Shown here piece after piece: positions 51,931 to 61,828 of a stretch of DNA of 64,000 nucleotides. Made by a program: the position numbers and the translations under genes. The DNA lies in NCBI GenBank assembly GCA_001312405.1, contig BBDR01000017.1:1-64000 (forward strand), in the 5' to 3' direction. The stretch's first letter is position 1. Each line of letters starts with the position of its first letter. The notes under the pieces were generated by a model. It saw nothing but the letters and a program-made list of their open reading frames with translations, searched no databases and had not been told where the DNA came from. Source of the DNA: Clostridium sp. NkU-1 (GTDB taxonomy: Bacteria; Bacillota_A; Clostridia; Lachnospirales; Lachnospiraceae).

Positions 51931-53697
51931 CTATGCGTTGCGCTCGATGACGGAATCATAGAAGGCATCTATCTGCTTTTTATAGTCATCAAACATATCA
52001 AGTCTGTCGTTAGGTACATCATATTTAATGGAAATGATCTTATCAAAGATCGGATCCTCCTTTAATACGGACATAGGCATTCCCATGGAAACCAGGGAAC
52101 GTGCTTTCTTGTATAAATAAAGGATTAAATCCATCATCTTAAACTGTTTTTCCATGGGAACGCAGGTATCTTCCTTATGGAATGCATTCTGCTGTAAAAA
52201 AACCGATCCTGATCACCTTTGAGATCTCCAGTATGAGCTTCTGGTCATCGGGAAGCATGTCTCCGCCGATCAGCTTTACAATCTCCATCAGGCTGCTTTC
52301 CTGGGTCAGCAGAAAGACCAGCCGGTTTCTGTAATCCACGAATTTTTTATCAACATTTTCCACATACCAGGGAGCTAAATCGGTCAGGTACTCAGAATAG
52401 CTGCTGAGCCAGTGGATGGCCGGGAAATGGCGTTCGTTTGCCAGGTTCCGGTCCAGGCCCCAGAAGCAGCGGACAAATCGCTTGGTGTTCTGGGTTACCG
52501 GTTCGGAGAAGTCGCCTCCCTGAGGGGATACGGCTCCAATGATGGTGACTGAGCCTTCCGTGCCGTTCATGTTCTGCATCATTCCGGCCCTTTCATAGAA
52601 GGCCGATAAACGGGAGGCCAGATAAGCCGGGAAACCTTCCTCTGCAGGCATCTCTTCCAGACGTCCGGACAGCTCTCTTAAGGCTTCGGCCCAGCGGGAG
52701 GTGGAGTCCGCATGATCGCCACATGATATCCCATATCCCGATAGTATTCCGCCAGGGTAAGGCCGGAGTAGAGGCTGGCTTCACGGGCGGCTACGGGCAT
52801 GTTGGAGGTATTGGCGATCAGTGTGGTCCGGTCCATGAGGGGATTTCCGGAACGGGGGTCAACCAGCTCTGAAAATTCCTCAAGCACCTGGGTCATCTCG
52901 TTGCCTCGTTCTCCGCAGCCGATATAAATGATAATATCTGCATCAGACCACTTGGCGATCTGGTGCTGGGTCATGGTTTTTCCTGTACCAAAGCCGCCGG
53001 GGATACAGGCAGTGCCTCCTTTTGCAAGAGGAAACAGGGTATCAATGATCCTCTGCCCGGTGATAAGAGGCTTCCCGGCCGGGTACCTCTTTAAAGTAGG
53101 CCTTGGCATGCGGATGGGCCATTTCTGGGTCATGGTGATTTTCTTTTCGGACCCGTCTAAAAGCTGAAGGGTCAGCAGGGGATCGGATATGGTATAGGAA
53201 CCATCTTCTGCCACGTCAAGGACATAGCCTTCCATATCAGGAGGTATCATAACCTTATGGACAATGGCAGGGGTTTCGGGAACCTCGGCAATGATGGTTC
53301 CTGGCAACAGATGATCTCCCTTTTTAACTGTTATGTGAGTATTCCAGAGCTTTGAACCATCGAGGGAGTCCACATGAATACCCCGGTCAATGTATGCTCC
53401 TCCGGTCTTTGCAATCTCGCTTAAAGGACGCTCGATTCCGTCAAAGATGTTATTTAAAATACCTGGTGCCAGTGTGACGGATACGGGGAAGCCGGTGGAG
53501 GTGACCGTTTCTCCCGGTTTTAAGCCGCTGGTTTCCTCATACACCTGGACAATGGTGCGGCGGTCTGTAAGGCCGATGACCTCGCCGACTAAGTGGTCCT
53601 TGCCCACGTGGACCATTTCATTCATTCGGAATCCGGAATCGCCCTTTAAGTAAATGACAGGGCCGTTGATGCCGGAAATGGTGCCTATATTAGTCAT
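51931..53697 (-). CDS. ntpA: V/A-type ATP synthase catalytic subunit A (frame breaks)
   Basis: About 589 aa. Catalytic subunit with Walker [33 protein letters not shown] and the bulge region [19 protein letters not shown] is missing near 52716 (restored [19 protein letters not shown]) and the T7 run at 52197-52203 breaks the C-terminus (restored [20 protein letters not shown]). Start overlaps the subunit E stop by 8 nt. Confidence 0.93.
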
Positions 53698-54301
53698 TGT
53701 CCGTACCTCCCATCAGATCATTTACATCAAAGCGGAAGTCGCGCTTTGCCTCCGCCAGCTTGGTTTGAAATGAATTATCAATTAATATATGCCTGGAAGG
53801 GATGACTGCCCGGGTTCCTCCCAGAAAGGAGTATTCACTCACCTGGATATCAGAGCCGCCTGAAATCGACAGTTCATTGATCTTTTCTTCATCCGCAGGA
53901 TCGATATAAATGGTGATGAATTCTTTTCCTGCCAGGGCCTTGGCTTCCCGTATCTGCTTTTCCAAAAGCTTTGTATATTCGGGAGACTCCATGAATGTGG
54001 CCAGTTTATCCCGAAGCTCCGAAAACAGCTTATCTTTCAGCTCATCCTGTTTTTTTCCAAAGACCCGCTTCATGCCGATCTGTTCCAGGGAAAGCTTTTT
54101 GTTGATTTCCCGTTCGATCTGTTCGCTTTCCAAATCCACCTGATGTGCAGCCCTTCGCTTTGCATCCACCTGATGCTCTGAAAAGGTCTGCTCCAAGGCA
54201 GCTGTATATTCATCAAGCATCTTTGCACTGCGGGTTCTGGCATCTTCCATGCAAAATTTCAGGAAATGCTGTAATTTTTCCTCAGTCGTCAAGATGACCA
54301 C
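53690..54301 (-). CDS. ntpE: V/A-type ATP synthase subunit E
   Basis: 203 aa, intact. Peripheral-stalk subunit: a long charged N-terminal helix (AAHQVDLESEQIEREINKKL) followed by a globular end (GGTRAVIPSRHILIDNSFQT). Lies between subunits F and A as in many clostridial operons. Confidence 0.88.
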   Translation of the reverse strand: MVILTTEEKLQHFLKFCMEDARTRSAKMLDEYTAALEQTFSEHQVDAKRRAAHQVDLESEQIEREINKKLSLEQIGMKRVFGKKQDELKDKLFSELRDKLATFMESPEYTKLLEKQIREAKALAGKEFITIYIDPADEEKINELSISGGSDIQVSEYSFLGGTRAVIPSRHILIDNSFQTKLAEAKRDFRFDVNDLMGGTDND

Positions 54302-54308
54302 CTCTTTC

Positions 54309-54617
54309 TTATAGTTTTAATCCGATGGCTTCATTAACATAATCCGTGATAAAGTTCGGCTTGCGGCCGGTACCATGGCGGTCAGGGATTTCTATGATTA
54401 ATGGAAGCTTACGGTTCAGCTTCACATCATTGATGATGTCCGGAAACTCTTTTCCGAACTTTTCCGTCAGGAGAATGATCCCGAACTCCTTATCGGCCAG
54501 GACTTTATCCAGTTCACGTTTCAGTTCTGCCTTTTCATGAACGACAGCGCCCTCGACCCCGGCTAATCTCATGCCGGTCCAGGTATCCACGTTGTCGCTG
54601 ATCAAATACATTTTCAT
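54309..54617 (-). CDS. ntpG: V/A-type ATP synthase subunit F (NtpG)
   Basis: 102 aa, intact. Small central-rotor protein with a Rossmann-like fold: MKMYLISDNVDTWTGMRLAG, then ILLTEKFGKEFPDII and PLIIEIPDRHGTGR. Starts 3 bp after the subunit K stop. Confidence 0.88.
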   Translation of the reverse strand: MKMYLISDNVDTWTGMRLAGVEGAVVHEKAELKRELDKVLADKEFGIILLTEKFGKEFPDIINDVKLNRKLPLIIEIPDRHGTGRKPNFITDYVNEAIGLKL

Positions 54618-54620
54618 GAG

Positions 54621-55053
54621 TTACAGCTTACCTAAGATCATGAAAGAAATGATCAGACCATACAGACAAACACCTTCGGCAAGCCCTACGAAGATCAGTG
54701 ATTTACCAAGTATGGAACCATCCTCGCTGATGGCGCCAAGAGCGGCGCTGGCGGCTGCGGAAACGGCAATACCACCGCCGATGCATGCAAGTCCTGTGGA
54801 AAGAGCAGCAGCCAGGTAACCCATTCCTGTGATGCTTCCTGCGCCTGCGGCTGTGCTTTCCGCAGCGGCAGCCTGGCCGTTAAACATCAATACACTGGAA
54901 ACGATCATGGTTCCAAAAAAATAAAAGAGTGTTGATACCAAGGGCGGTTTTATAGCGGCCCTTGGTTTTTGCGCCCATGGCAAAAGCTCCGAAAGGAAGG
55001 GCGATGCTTAAGATTAATGCGATAGCTAATGTTATTTTTACTAAGGTTGACAT
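54621..55053 (-). CDS. ntpK: V/A-type ATP synthase subunit K, membrane rotor (frame break)
   Basis: About 143 aa with four TM helices, a double-hairpin rotor proteolipid. The ion-binding Glu is in VGLAEGVCLYGLIISF in the last helix; the Gly/Ala-rich third helix is STGLACIGGGIAVSAAASAA. The T7 run at 54920-54926 breaks the frame; one base less gives NTLLFFGTMIVSSVLMF. I cannot decide from sequence alone whether it moves H+ or Na+. Confidence 0.9.
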
Positions 55054-55075
55054 AATATTACCTCCGTTTTTATTT

Positions 55076-57005
55076 TTAAATTTTCTTTCCGTATGGTTTA
55101 AATGCACGGCCGGTTCCCCGATAGAAACGGCTGAATAATTCATAATATTCCAGACGCAATACCTGGATTCCAACGATCAGGCCTTCCATGCCGCAGACGA
55201 ATAAGTTGCCAAGAACCACGACCAGCCAGTTTGGGCTGCCTGCTTCCGCACCGGACAGCATGAGCACCACCTCCATCATGGCTGCATGGCTGACAGCAAA
55301 GGCCCCTACACGGACAAAGGAAAGGGTGTTGGAAAAGTAGCTTAAAAGCACTTCAAACAGTTCAAAGAAGCCCTGGACCACAAACATGCCCTTTTCCTTT
55401 GGCATGATCTGCGCTTTCTTTTCCACCATATTAGTGAGAGGCTCCTTAAAGAACATAACAAGCAGCGGGATGCCAAACATGATAACCAGGAGTATGGCAG
55501 CCGGAATGGGATTATTTGTCATGTAAAGGACGATGGTGAGCACAAGGCTTGCGTAAAAGACAAGTCCTGCAGCACCGTTTGTGTCAAACAGGGTCCTTTC
55601 CGGATCATGAAAGCGGATGCTGTTTATGATGTTGAGGACCATGGTCAACAGGATAATTCCCATACCAATGGAAACCGCAACGATAAATACGGTGTTCAGT
55701 CTCCCTATAAAGGCAGGCTGGTCATGTGCTCCATGGGGCGGAGCCAGACGGCCTTAATAATATCTTCGAATCCGAAAACACTGCCGAACAGGAAGCCGAA
55801 TATGGTTGAAAAAAAGCCGCAGCAGGATATAATAGCCGCCAGATTTATTTTTTTTCAGCCGGTAGAGGAGGAGCCCTCCAAACAGAAGACAGATTCCCTG
55901 CCCCACATCCCCAAACATAAAGCCAAACAGGAAGGAATAGGTGAGGCCGATCAATATGGTGGGATCGATCTCATTGTATGCCGGCAGGCCGTACATCTGA
56001 ATGAACATCTCAAAGGGTTTAAAAAGCCTTGGGTTCTGCAGCTTGGTGGGCGGCTGGCTCATAATCTTGTTATGGTCATCCTCCACGATACAGAAAGTTT
56101 TTTTCATCGTTAGAGATTTCTTTCTGAAAGGCGGCGGCATCCCGGTTGCTCATCCAGCCGCAGAGGATGTAAAAGGTGTTTACCTTCTGCTTGGTGCATG
56201 CGGCCAGTTTTCTCACGTTAAAGTTGGTAGAAAAGGTTTCCAGGCTCCTAAGAGCCCCCAATAACTCTTCCTGTTTTGACGCCAGCAGTCCGGACACCTG
56301 GTTTCGGATGCCGTCAATATCAGACTGGAGAGCACTTATCTTATCTTCCAGTGCATGAATGGCATCTAAAGGCGTGCCCTTGTACTCATCTGATAAAAAG
56401 TAACGTTCAAAACGCATGGAGGCATAAATGGCGTCAATCTGATTTGAAATGGTTTCCGGTACAAAGTAAACCAGCCAGACATATTCGTCATCCTCCCGGC
56501 ATTTATAGAGGACAGTATCAATGGTATCGTATACATAACTCACAAATTTGTCAAAATATTCATGAGAAATGCGCCCAAAACGGAATTTAATGTACTTAAA
56601 TTGTAGGATGGAACTTAAGTCATAGTTAAGTCCGGTAAATGGAAGGATACGTTCCAGGGATTGGTGGTAGGACTTTTGTTCGGATACAAGCGCCTCTTCC
56701 TTTGCCGTAAGCTCCTTTACCTGTTCACTGATCGCTGTGACAATTCCGGCGGCCTGCCTGACGGGAAGCTTTTTCTGTCCGCTTTTCTGAATATCCGGCG
56801 GGAGTAATTCCGCCAGCTCCATGGCACGCTGGTAATCGTCTTTGTATGGATTGGTTTCAATATAAGGTCTTAAGTCTTTCACCGTCTTTAATTCCGACAG
56901 GGCATTTTCCAAATGGATTTCATATTTGGATAAATAAGTGTCAATGACCCGGTCAATGTCTTCCTTAGGTCCGGTGATACTTAAGAATTTCATTTTTTCT
57001 ATCAC
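55076..57005 (-). CDS. ntpI: V/A-type ATP synthase subunit I (a-subunit; frame breaks)
   Basis: About 642 aa. The N-terminal half is a soluble coiled-coil stalk (MKFLSITGPKEDIDRVIDTY); the C-terminal half is the membrane stator with PTILIGLTYSFLFGFMFGDVGQG and FSNTLSFVRVGAFAVSHAAM, the latter containing the essential Arg. Breaks: A7 run near 56098, A8 run near 55849 and one near 55710. GTG at 57005 after GGGGG is the likely start; ATG 56993 is possible. Confidence 0.9.
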
Positions 57006-57022
57006 GAAAAAAACAACCCCCT

Positions 57023-58069
57023 TTACTTTTTTACTACATAGGAGATGATTTCATCCTGGCTTACGCGGTAACGGATGCTCTCTATGAGGGTGATAATCTT
57101 TTGAATTTCTTCCTCCTTAAAATAAAGATAGGAATTCAGTGTGGCAATGGAATACGGATTCTGCCGGCTGGTGGAATTGTATATTTTATCCAGCACTTCA
57201 TGAGTCAGGTATTCCAAGTCCGGCATGTCTGCGGCTTCCAGGTCTGATTTCCGTCCATAAAAGGTGGTCTTTAGTACGGAATAGAACTCTTCCAGCGTAG
57301 CTGTCTCTGCCATTTTTCCAATCTCCTCCTTATTCAGGTGATAATTGATCGGGATGAGAAGGGAATAAATGTCGGCAGGCTGCAGATGATAATACTTTTT
57401 GGAACGGTAAATCCACTGGACATTAAGTAAATCCAGCTTGCTTCCAAAGCAGCGTGTAAGCAGTTCCTTTTCCTTCCTGGTAAGATATTTGCCCATGACC
57501 TTCCAAATGGCCTTAAAGTAAAGAAGGTCTAAGTGAACCTCATAATCAAACAAGGTAGGCCGTTCCCTGTCATCTAAGTGGGACAGCAGGTCATAATAGG
57601 CCGAACCCTCCAGGTTGGCTATGAACTCATGTAAGTCCGTGGAGGATAACAGCTTTAGCAAATCCAGCCGGGAATGCTTGTCAAAAAAAGTCCTGGAATA
57701 CAGAAAGATCGATATCCAGCCTGTTCCGCCCCATAGCATTGCGAAAGCATTTCTTCAGGATATCGATTTCAAAGTGCATAAAATACAGGTCCAGGAACTT
57801 ACGCTGGGTTAAATTGGCGAACCGGTAGAGTTTGGCAAAATCCTGATACAGGGAAAGGATCAGCCGCTGTTCAATGGCTCCCCGGTGGAGCTCCACACCC
57901 TCCAGGTTTGCAAACAGCCCTTCATATGCTGGAAGACGCCTTAAATATTCCACTGCATCAGAAACGGTTTCAAGGGCTGCCATTCGCGAAACTGGCTGTC
58001 GGTGATCAGATGGCTCTCCATGGCTCTTACCTTGGTTGTAATGCCGCTGTAGGATAGTAAGTCTCCCAT
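57023..58069 (-). CDS. ntpC: V/A-type ATP synthase subunit C (frame breaks)
   Basis: About 348 aa, the funnel-shaped socket joining rotor shaft and membrane ring. Starts MGDLLSYSGITTKVRAMESH after AAGGAGTG. Breaks near 57984 (one base missing before MAALETVSDAVEYLR) and in the T7 run at 57685-57691 (restored DLSVFQDFFDKHSRLDLLKL). The C-terminus reads RYRVSQDEIISYVVKK. Confidence 0.88.
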
Positions 58070-58073
58070 AGGA

Positions 58074-58384
58074 TCACTCCTTTATCATAGTATTGAATAG
58101 TTCCTCCACATATTGAGTATGATGGTCTTCATAACGTTGTTCCATGGCTTCAAGGACCTTTTGGGAATCGCTTCGCTGCTTTTCCAGGCGTTTGTTCATA
58201 CTGATTTCCATGCCAGCCTGCAGCTTTTCAATCTTTTTACTGGTCTCTGCTTCCAGCTGCGCATCAAATGCAGCGGTCCGTTCTTCCATATCTTTGGCAA
58301 ACGCTTTTTGCGTTCATTGGCATCATTCATAATGGAAGCCGCCGCCGATTCAATCTCGGATATCTTCTCGATCACAGTGTCCAT
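58074..58384 (-). CDS. V/A-type ATP synthase coiled-coil stalk subunit (NtpF/H-like; frame break)
   Basis: About 103 aa, nearly all charged coiled coil (EISMNKRLEKQRSDSQKVLE). First gene of the ATPase operon, 4 bp before subunit C, where the peripheral-stalk subunit G/H usually sits. One base is missing near 58305; restored it reads AFAKDMEERTAAFDAQLEAE. Confidence 0.78.
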
Positions 58385-58558
58385 ACCGTGTCCTCCTTTT
58401 TGTAATAGTTCATTAAAAATATAATGCTTAATTTATAATGATACTACAATTTTTAAAAAAAATGCCATAGGTTGTTAGAGAAAAAAACACAATATTAATG
58501 GAATTTTAGCATAAATATAAGTTACGCAACCGGGGTAACGGTTATGCATGAACAATAA

Positions 58559-58603
58559 AAAAGCGAAGCACAGGGGAGTGTTTCCCCTGGATTCTTCGCT
58601 TTT
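58559..58603 (-). terminator. Terminator of the SH3-protein gene
   Basis: Outer stem AAAAGCGAAG/CTTCGCTTTT encloses an inner CAGGGGA/TCCCCTG stem; T6 follows on the minus strand. Confidence 0.9.
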
Positions 58604-58613
58604 AACGCTTTCT

Positions 58614-59735
58614 TTACTGGGTGGCGGCTGTTGTATTATCTGCGGCAGAGGTGGATTCCCCTGGGTCGGTTCCTGTCCCACCTTCCGTTATGGTCAGGAA
58701 TTCGGTGGCAACATAAGCCTCTGTTCCTTCAAACATAATGACCGTCCATTTGTCGTCATAGGTCTTGACATATTCCACTACTGTACCGGAAGCAAGGCTT
58801 CCAAGCTTGGCGCCGTTGGTAGAAGGCTCGGAGCGGACATTAAGCTTGCTCTTGGTGGTATAAATCTTAGGGGCTTCTGTCTCTGGTTCCGCAGGCTCTG
58901 TTGGTGCTTCGGTGTTTGTTATGGCCTCGGTAGTGACCTCAGCAGTCGTCGCAACAGTTGTCGGCTCTTTTTTTGAACCTTTTCCTGGAATCAGCTTTAC
59001 GATGATCAGGACAAGAACAAGAAGAACCAGGAAAATAAGAGCTGGTTTTAGCAGTTCGTAAGCATCAAAGCCTTTCTTTTTGGTGCGCCGTCTGCTTCTG
59101 CTGTGGGAAGAGGGCCTTTGACCGCTTCTGGAAACGTTCCTCTGGGCCGGCCTCTGTCCGGGCCTTGCCCCAGCCGGTCTTACCCCGGTGCGCCCTGTTC
59201 CGCCGGTATGTTCCTGGGTTCTTAAAGGCGCAGTCTTTGCGCCGCTGTTTCTTAAAGTTCCGGTTCCCTGGAGTTCACTTCTTGGAGCGCCGCTTCGCGG
59301 CGGATTATTCCGGGAAGAGGAAGATATGGTCCTGACGTCTGCAGGCCGTTTGTTGACGGGGGCTCCCCCATGGCTTCCTCTATTATGAGAGTTTGCAAAG
59401 GCATTGACTTCCTGAGACAGAAGCTGGAAGGCTTCGTTGGCATCATAGGGACTGTCATCTCCCTCGTGGACTGCCTTATTTCCCAACACACGGATCCTGT
59501 GATAGTGGTCTTTGGCAGCCGGAGAAATAAAGCGCCCTTCAAATAGCTGGTCTATGCTGTCAGCCAGATCGCCTTCTACAATCAGAGCCCTTTCCCCAAG
59601 ATAATTAACCATATATTCCAAGGTTTGACGGGCTTTGATCATGGCCATGTTATACTGCTTCTGGCTCATGAGCTTTTCCGTTTCCCTTTGACCCTGCTGG
59701 ATTCTTAGCAAGAAACTGTTGTCTGTAGTTCCCAT
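58614..59735 (-). CDS. Membrane-anchored protein with DUF4145-like and SH3 domains
   Basis: About 373 aa, intact. ATG 59735 follows GGAGG. Residues 1-120 are helical (QYNMAMIKARQTLEYMVNYL, YHRIRVLGNKAVHEGDD), as in DUF4145 proteins. A long basic, Arg/Pro/Ser/Gly-rich linker follows, then one TM helix (PALIFLVLLVLVLIIVKLI), a Thr/Glu-rich stretch and a C-terminal bacterial SH3 (SKLNVRSEPSTNGAKLGSLA). The basic linker would be cytoplasmic and the SH3 outside, facing peptidoglycan. Confidence 0.8.
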   Translation of the reverse strand: MGTTDNSFLLRIQQGQRETEKLMSQKQYNMAMIKARQTLEYMVNYLGERALIVEGDLADSIDQLFEGRFISPAAKDHYHRIRVLGNKAVHEGDDSPYDANEAFQLLSQEVNAFANSHNRGSHGGAPVNKRPADVRTISSSSRNNPPRSGAPRSELQGTGTLRNSGAKTAPLRTQEHTGGTGRTGVRPAGARPGQRPAQRNVSRSGQRPSSHSRSRRRTKKKGFDAYELLKPALIFLVLLVLVLIIVKLIPGKGSKKEPTTVATTAEVTTEAITNTEAPTEPAEPETEAPKIYTTKSKLNVRSEPSTNGAKLGSLASGTVVEYVKTYDDKWTVIMFEGTEAYVATEFLTITEGGTGTDPGESTSAADNTTAATQ

Positions 59736-60062
59736 ATATTTCCTCCTTTGCAAAAACGGTTGTATTCCAATATACAGATATTATACTAGATTATTACAAA
59801 TTGTGCACCTGTTATTTTGTCGTTTTTTTGATTTGTAAGAGAAAAGTAAAAAGTAAACAGGGAATCCATATAAATAAAGAAATCTCTGTATTTAAAAGCT
59901 GTCTGAAATACTGTTTTGATACAAAATCCTGCAATTTGCTTTCAGTCTTACTTTGCTTATTGGTATAACTGAATATTGATAGTTAGTAAATTTAGTAGTA
60001 TTCTAATTTATTAAATTTTTTTATATTATTTATCGCATAGAACCAGGCAGGAGATTTAATCC
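59736..60062. other. AT-rich intergenic region
   Basis: No gene, RNA or strong repeat recognised in this 327-bp stretch. It would hold the promoters of the SH3-protein gene (minus) and of the decayed gene at 60063 (plus). Confidence 0.5.
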
Positions 60063-60524
60063 ATGGATACCAGTAAGTACGTTTATCATATTATAACCAA
60101 TTAAAAAAATGGCGTCAGGTCAAAAAAATTGTTTTTGATAATTCACATCATAATTCTGTATATATCCATTTTGCTGCTAAGGGATGGTATAACTTAAAAG
60201 GAAAAACCTGTTTAGACATCTTAAAAAAAACATGAGGATTCCAAACGTTTACACTTAAATAAGGATGACACTGCATTACTTTATACTTACATAGATCAAA
60301 CAATGCGGGCAGTCCGGGAAATCATATTAGAATAGGTTAGAATTCAAAGGTTTTCCCAATATCCATCAAATTTATCATGCTTATATGCTGCGGAAACATA
60401 CGAAGATGTCATGAAGTGGAAGGATATATTTAATGGATATAACCGCAAAGTCCTTCAAGCTGTTAAAATGAGGGGTGATGGTAATATTGAAGTTGTAGAA
60501 ATTTCAGAAGATTATAATCATTGA
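60063..60524 (+). pseudogene. Decayed DUF2441-like gene
   Basis: ATG 60063 follows CAGGAGATTT. The joined translation reads NQLKKWRQVKKIVFDNSHHN, SVYIHFAAKGWYNLKGKTCL, MRAVREIILE, then an in-frame TAG at 60332-60334, then [20 protein letters not shown] and [20 protein letters not shown] with TGA at 60522-60524. The 'YPS..SCLYA' block after 'REIILE' resembles DUF2441 proteins (from memory, moderate certainty). At least two A-run frame breaks plus the amber codon make this the best candidate for a truly broken gene in the window. Confidence 0.55.
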
Positions 60525-60636
60525 TGTTATATAGGAAGCATTAGGAGGTTGAGAAACAAATAAATTAAATATGTATAGAGAACTACAGGCTGTCAGTAAT
60601 TAAGCCGGGAGTTATACATGTTTTTTGAAAAAGATC

Positions 60637-60788
60637 CTTATAAAAGGGAGGGCCGGCAAGATCGGAGAATCCTGCCGGCTGAGTATGAAAAAAAAGTTCT
60701 TATTAAAAGGATATTACCTGTTACAAGTATAAATATACCGGAAGGTTATGTAGAAAAAAATGTGGAAGATGTGAACAGTTTGTGAAAG
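60637..60788 (+). repeat. Duplicated hairpin-plus-peptide element, copy 1
   Basis: About 150 bp, closely similar to 61523-61670. It opens with a hairpin, GCCGGCA/TGCCGGC (about 60653-60679), whose loop carries CGGAGA. A short reading frame starts at ATG 60685 right after an A8 run. With A6 instead it codes for a 33-aa peptide, MKKVLIKRILPVTSINIPEG then YVEKNVEDVNSL. Differences from copy 2 in the core (GTT/GTA, ATA/ATT) are synonymous in this frame, which supports coding. No known family recognised. Confidence 0.65.
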
Positions 60789-60895
60789 AAAAGCAGTATA
60801 TTGATCATTGAATAGTGATAGTTTACAGGCAATATGTATGATAAATCAGGAATATAGTATGCTGAATAATCGGATAAAAATTTACGCTGCGCCAT

Positions 60896-60921
60896 GAATA
60901 TGACATACTGCTGTCATATTC
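60896..60921. promoter_or_regulatory. Palindrome upstream of a flavin-barrel gene
   Basis: A 10-bp perfect inverted repeat GAATATGACA/TGTCATATTC with a 6-nt loop, 45 bp before the ATG at 60966. Could be an operator or a small hairpin in the leader. Confidence 0.5.
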
Positions 60922-60965
60922 AATATGATATATTTGTTTCAAATAAAAAGCAGGAGGCAAATATA

Positions 60966-61391
60966 ATGAATGAAGAAATGATTGTCAGAGCCGGAGAAAT
61001 TGTTGCGGCAAAGACCGGTGGAGGAAACGAGGGGTTTTGCGTATTGGCATTGATTGACAAAGACGGTTATCCAACCGCCTCTACAATATCCGCATCAAAG
61101 GCAGACGGTATCAACTGGATTACATTCTGTACTGGGCTTGAAAGCAATAAAGCCGATCGCATTAAAAAGTGTAATCTCGCCAGTGTTTGTTTTAATGCAA
61201 TAGATCACAATATCACACTAGTGGGTACAATAGAGATATTAACTGACCCGGATGTAAAGAAAGAAATGTGGTACAAGGGTCTTGAAGATAATCTCGATGG
61301 ACCGGAAGATCCAAACTACTGCGTTTTGCGCTTTAAGACAGAGCGTTATAATCTGCTAATTGATTGGAAGGAAGCAAAGGGGACTTTTTAA
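60966..61391 (+). CDS. Pyridoxamine 5'-phosphate oxidase-like flavin split-barrel protein
   Basis: 141 aa, intact. ATG 60966 follows AGGAGG. LALIDKDGYPTASTISASKA, WITFCTGLESNKADRIKKC and ASVCFNAIDHNITLVGTIEI are typical of the general-stress-protein 26 group of FMN-binding split barrels. Substrate unknown. It stands alone between the two copies of the duplicated 150-bp element. Confidence 0.82.
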   Translation: MNEEMIVRAGEIVAAKTGGGNEGFCVLALIDKDGYPTASTISASKADGINWITFCTGLESNKADRIKKCNLASVCFNAIDHNITLVGTIEILTDPDVKKEMWYKGLEDNLDGPEDPNYCVLRFKTERYNLLIDWKEAKGTF

Positions 61392-61522
61392 AGAGATAGC
61401 TTTGGCTGTCCTTTTCTTGTCATGGAAACCGGTTAATGCCGTTTCAGATTAATGCACGCTGAAATAGAGACTGCGGGGAGTAACTAATAACTGAGATAGC
61501 AGAGAAAAGAAAGGGGATACCT

Positions 61523-61670
61523 CTATAAAGGAGAGGAGCCGGCAAGATTGGAGGAATCCAGCCGGCTATATGAAAAAAAGTTTATCTAAAAGGATATTAC
61601 CTGTAACAAGTATTAATATAATGATTGGTTGTGTAGAAAAGTTGTGGAAGATGTGAACAGTTTGTGAAAG
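61523..61670 (+). repeat. Duplicated hairpin-plus-peptide element, copy 2
   Basis: Second copy of the element at 60637-60788. The hairpin is AGCCGGC/GCCGGCT with an inner GATT/AATC stem and GGAGG exposed in the loop. ATG 61570 opens MKKSLSKRILPVTSINIMIG then CVEKLWKM; one more base near 61641 would give the same VEDVNSL end as copy 1. The rest of the 437-bp gap 61392-61828 holds only this element and the palindrome at 61729. Confidence 0.65.
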
Positions 61671-61728
61671 AGGCTGTGTCTTTTTTGCTTAGGGACAATC
61701 CTGGATTTTCAATCATATCTGTATACTA

Positions 61729-61767
61729 GTGAAGCATGTGGATATGCTGTATACCCGCATGCTTCAC
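61729..61767. promoter_or_regulatory. Palindrome upstream of the NlpC/P60 gene
   Basis: A 10-bp perfect inverted repeat GTGAAGCATG/CATGCTTCAC with a 19-nt spacer, 62 bp before the ATG at 61829. GTATAC occurs just before it and TGTATAC inside it. May be an operator or terminator-like leader. Confidence 0.5.
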
Positions 61768-61828
61768 AATCTCAGGGCTGAAGGCTGCTTTTCTTTCATG
61801 CCCTGCAGAAAAAAAGAAAGGTGAGAAT

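Noticed and set aside
55607..56113. Plus-strand open frame of 168 codons inside the V-ATPase subunit I gene
   Set aside because: The minus strand encodes the conserved membrane part of subunit I there; the plus frame has low-complexity, His-rich content without a start signal.
60332..60334. In-frame TAG as a recoded (pyrrolysine or readthrough) codon
   Set aside because: The gene also has ordinary frame breaks and there is no pyl or recoding element; decay or a base error is simpler.
60637..60788. AgrD-like autoinducer peptide or riboswitch in the duplicated element
   Set aside because: No AgrB or receptor genes are adjacent, and the peptide lacks the usual Cys and acidic tail pattern; the stem-loop does not match a riboswitch I know.
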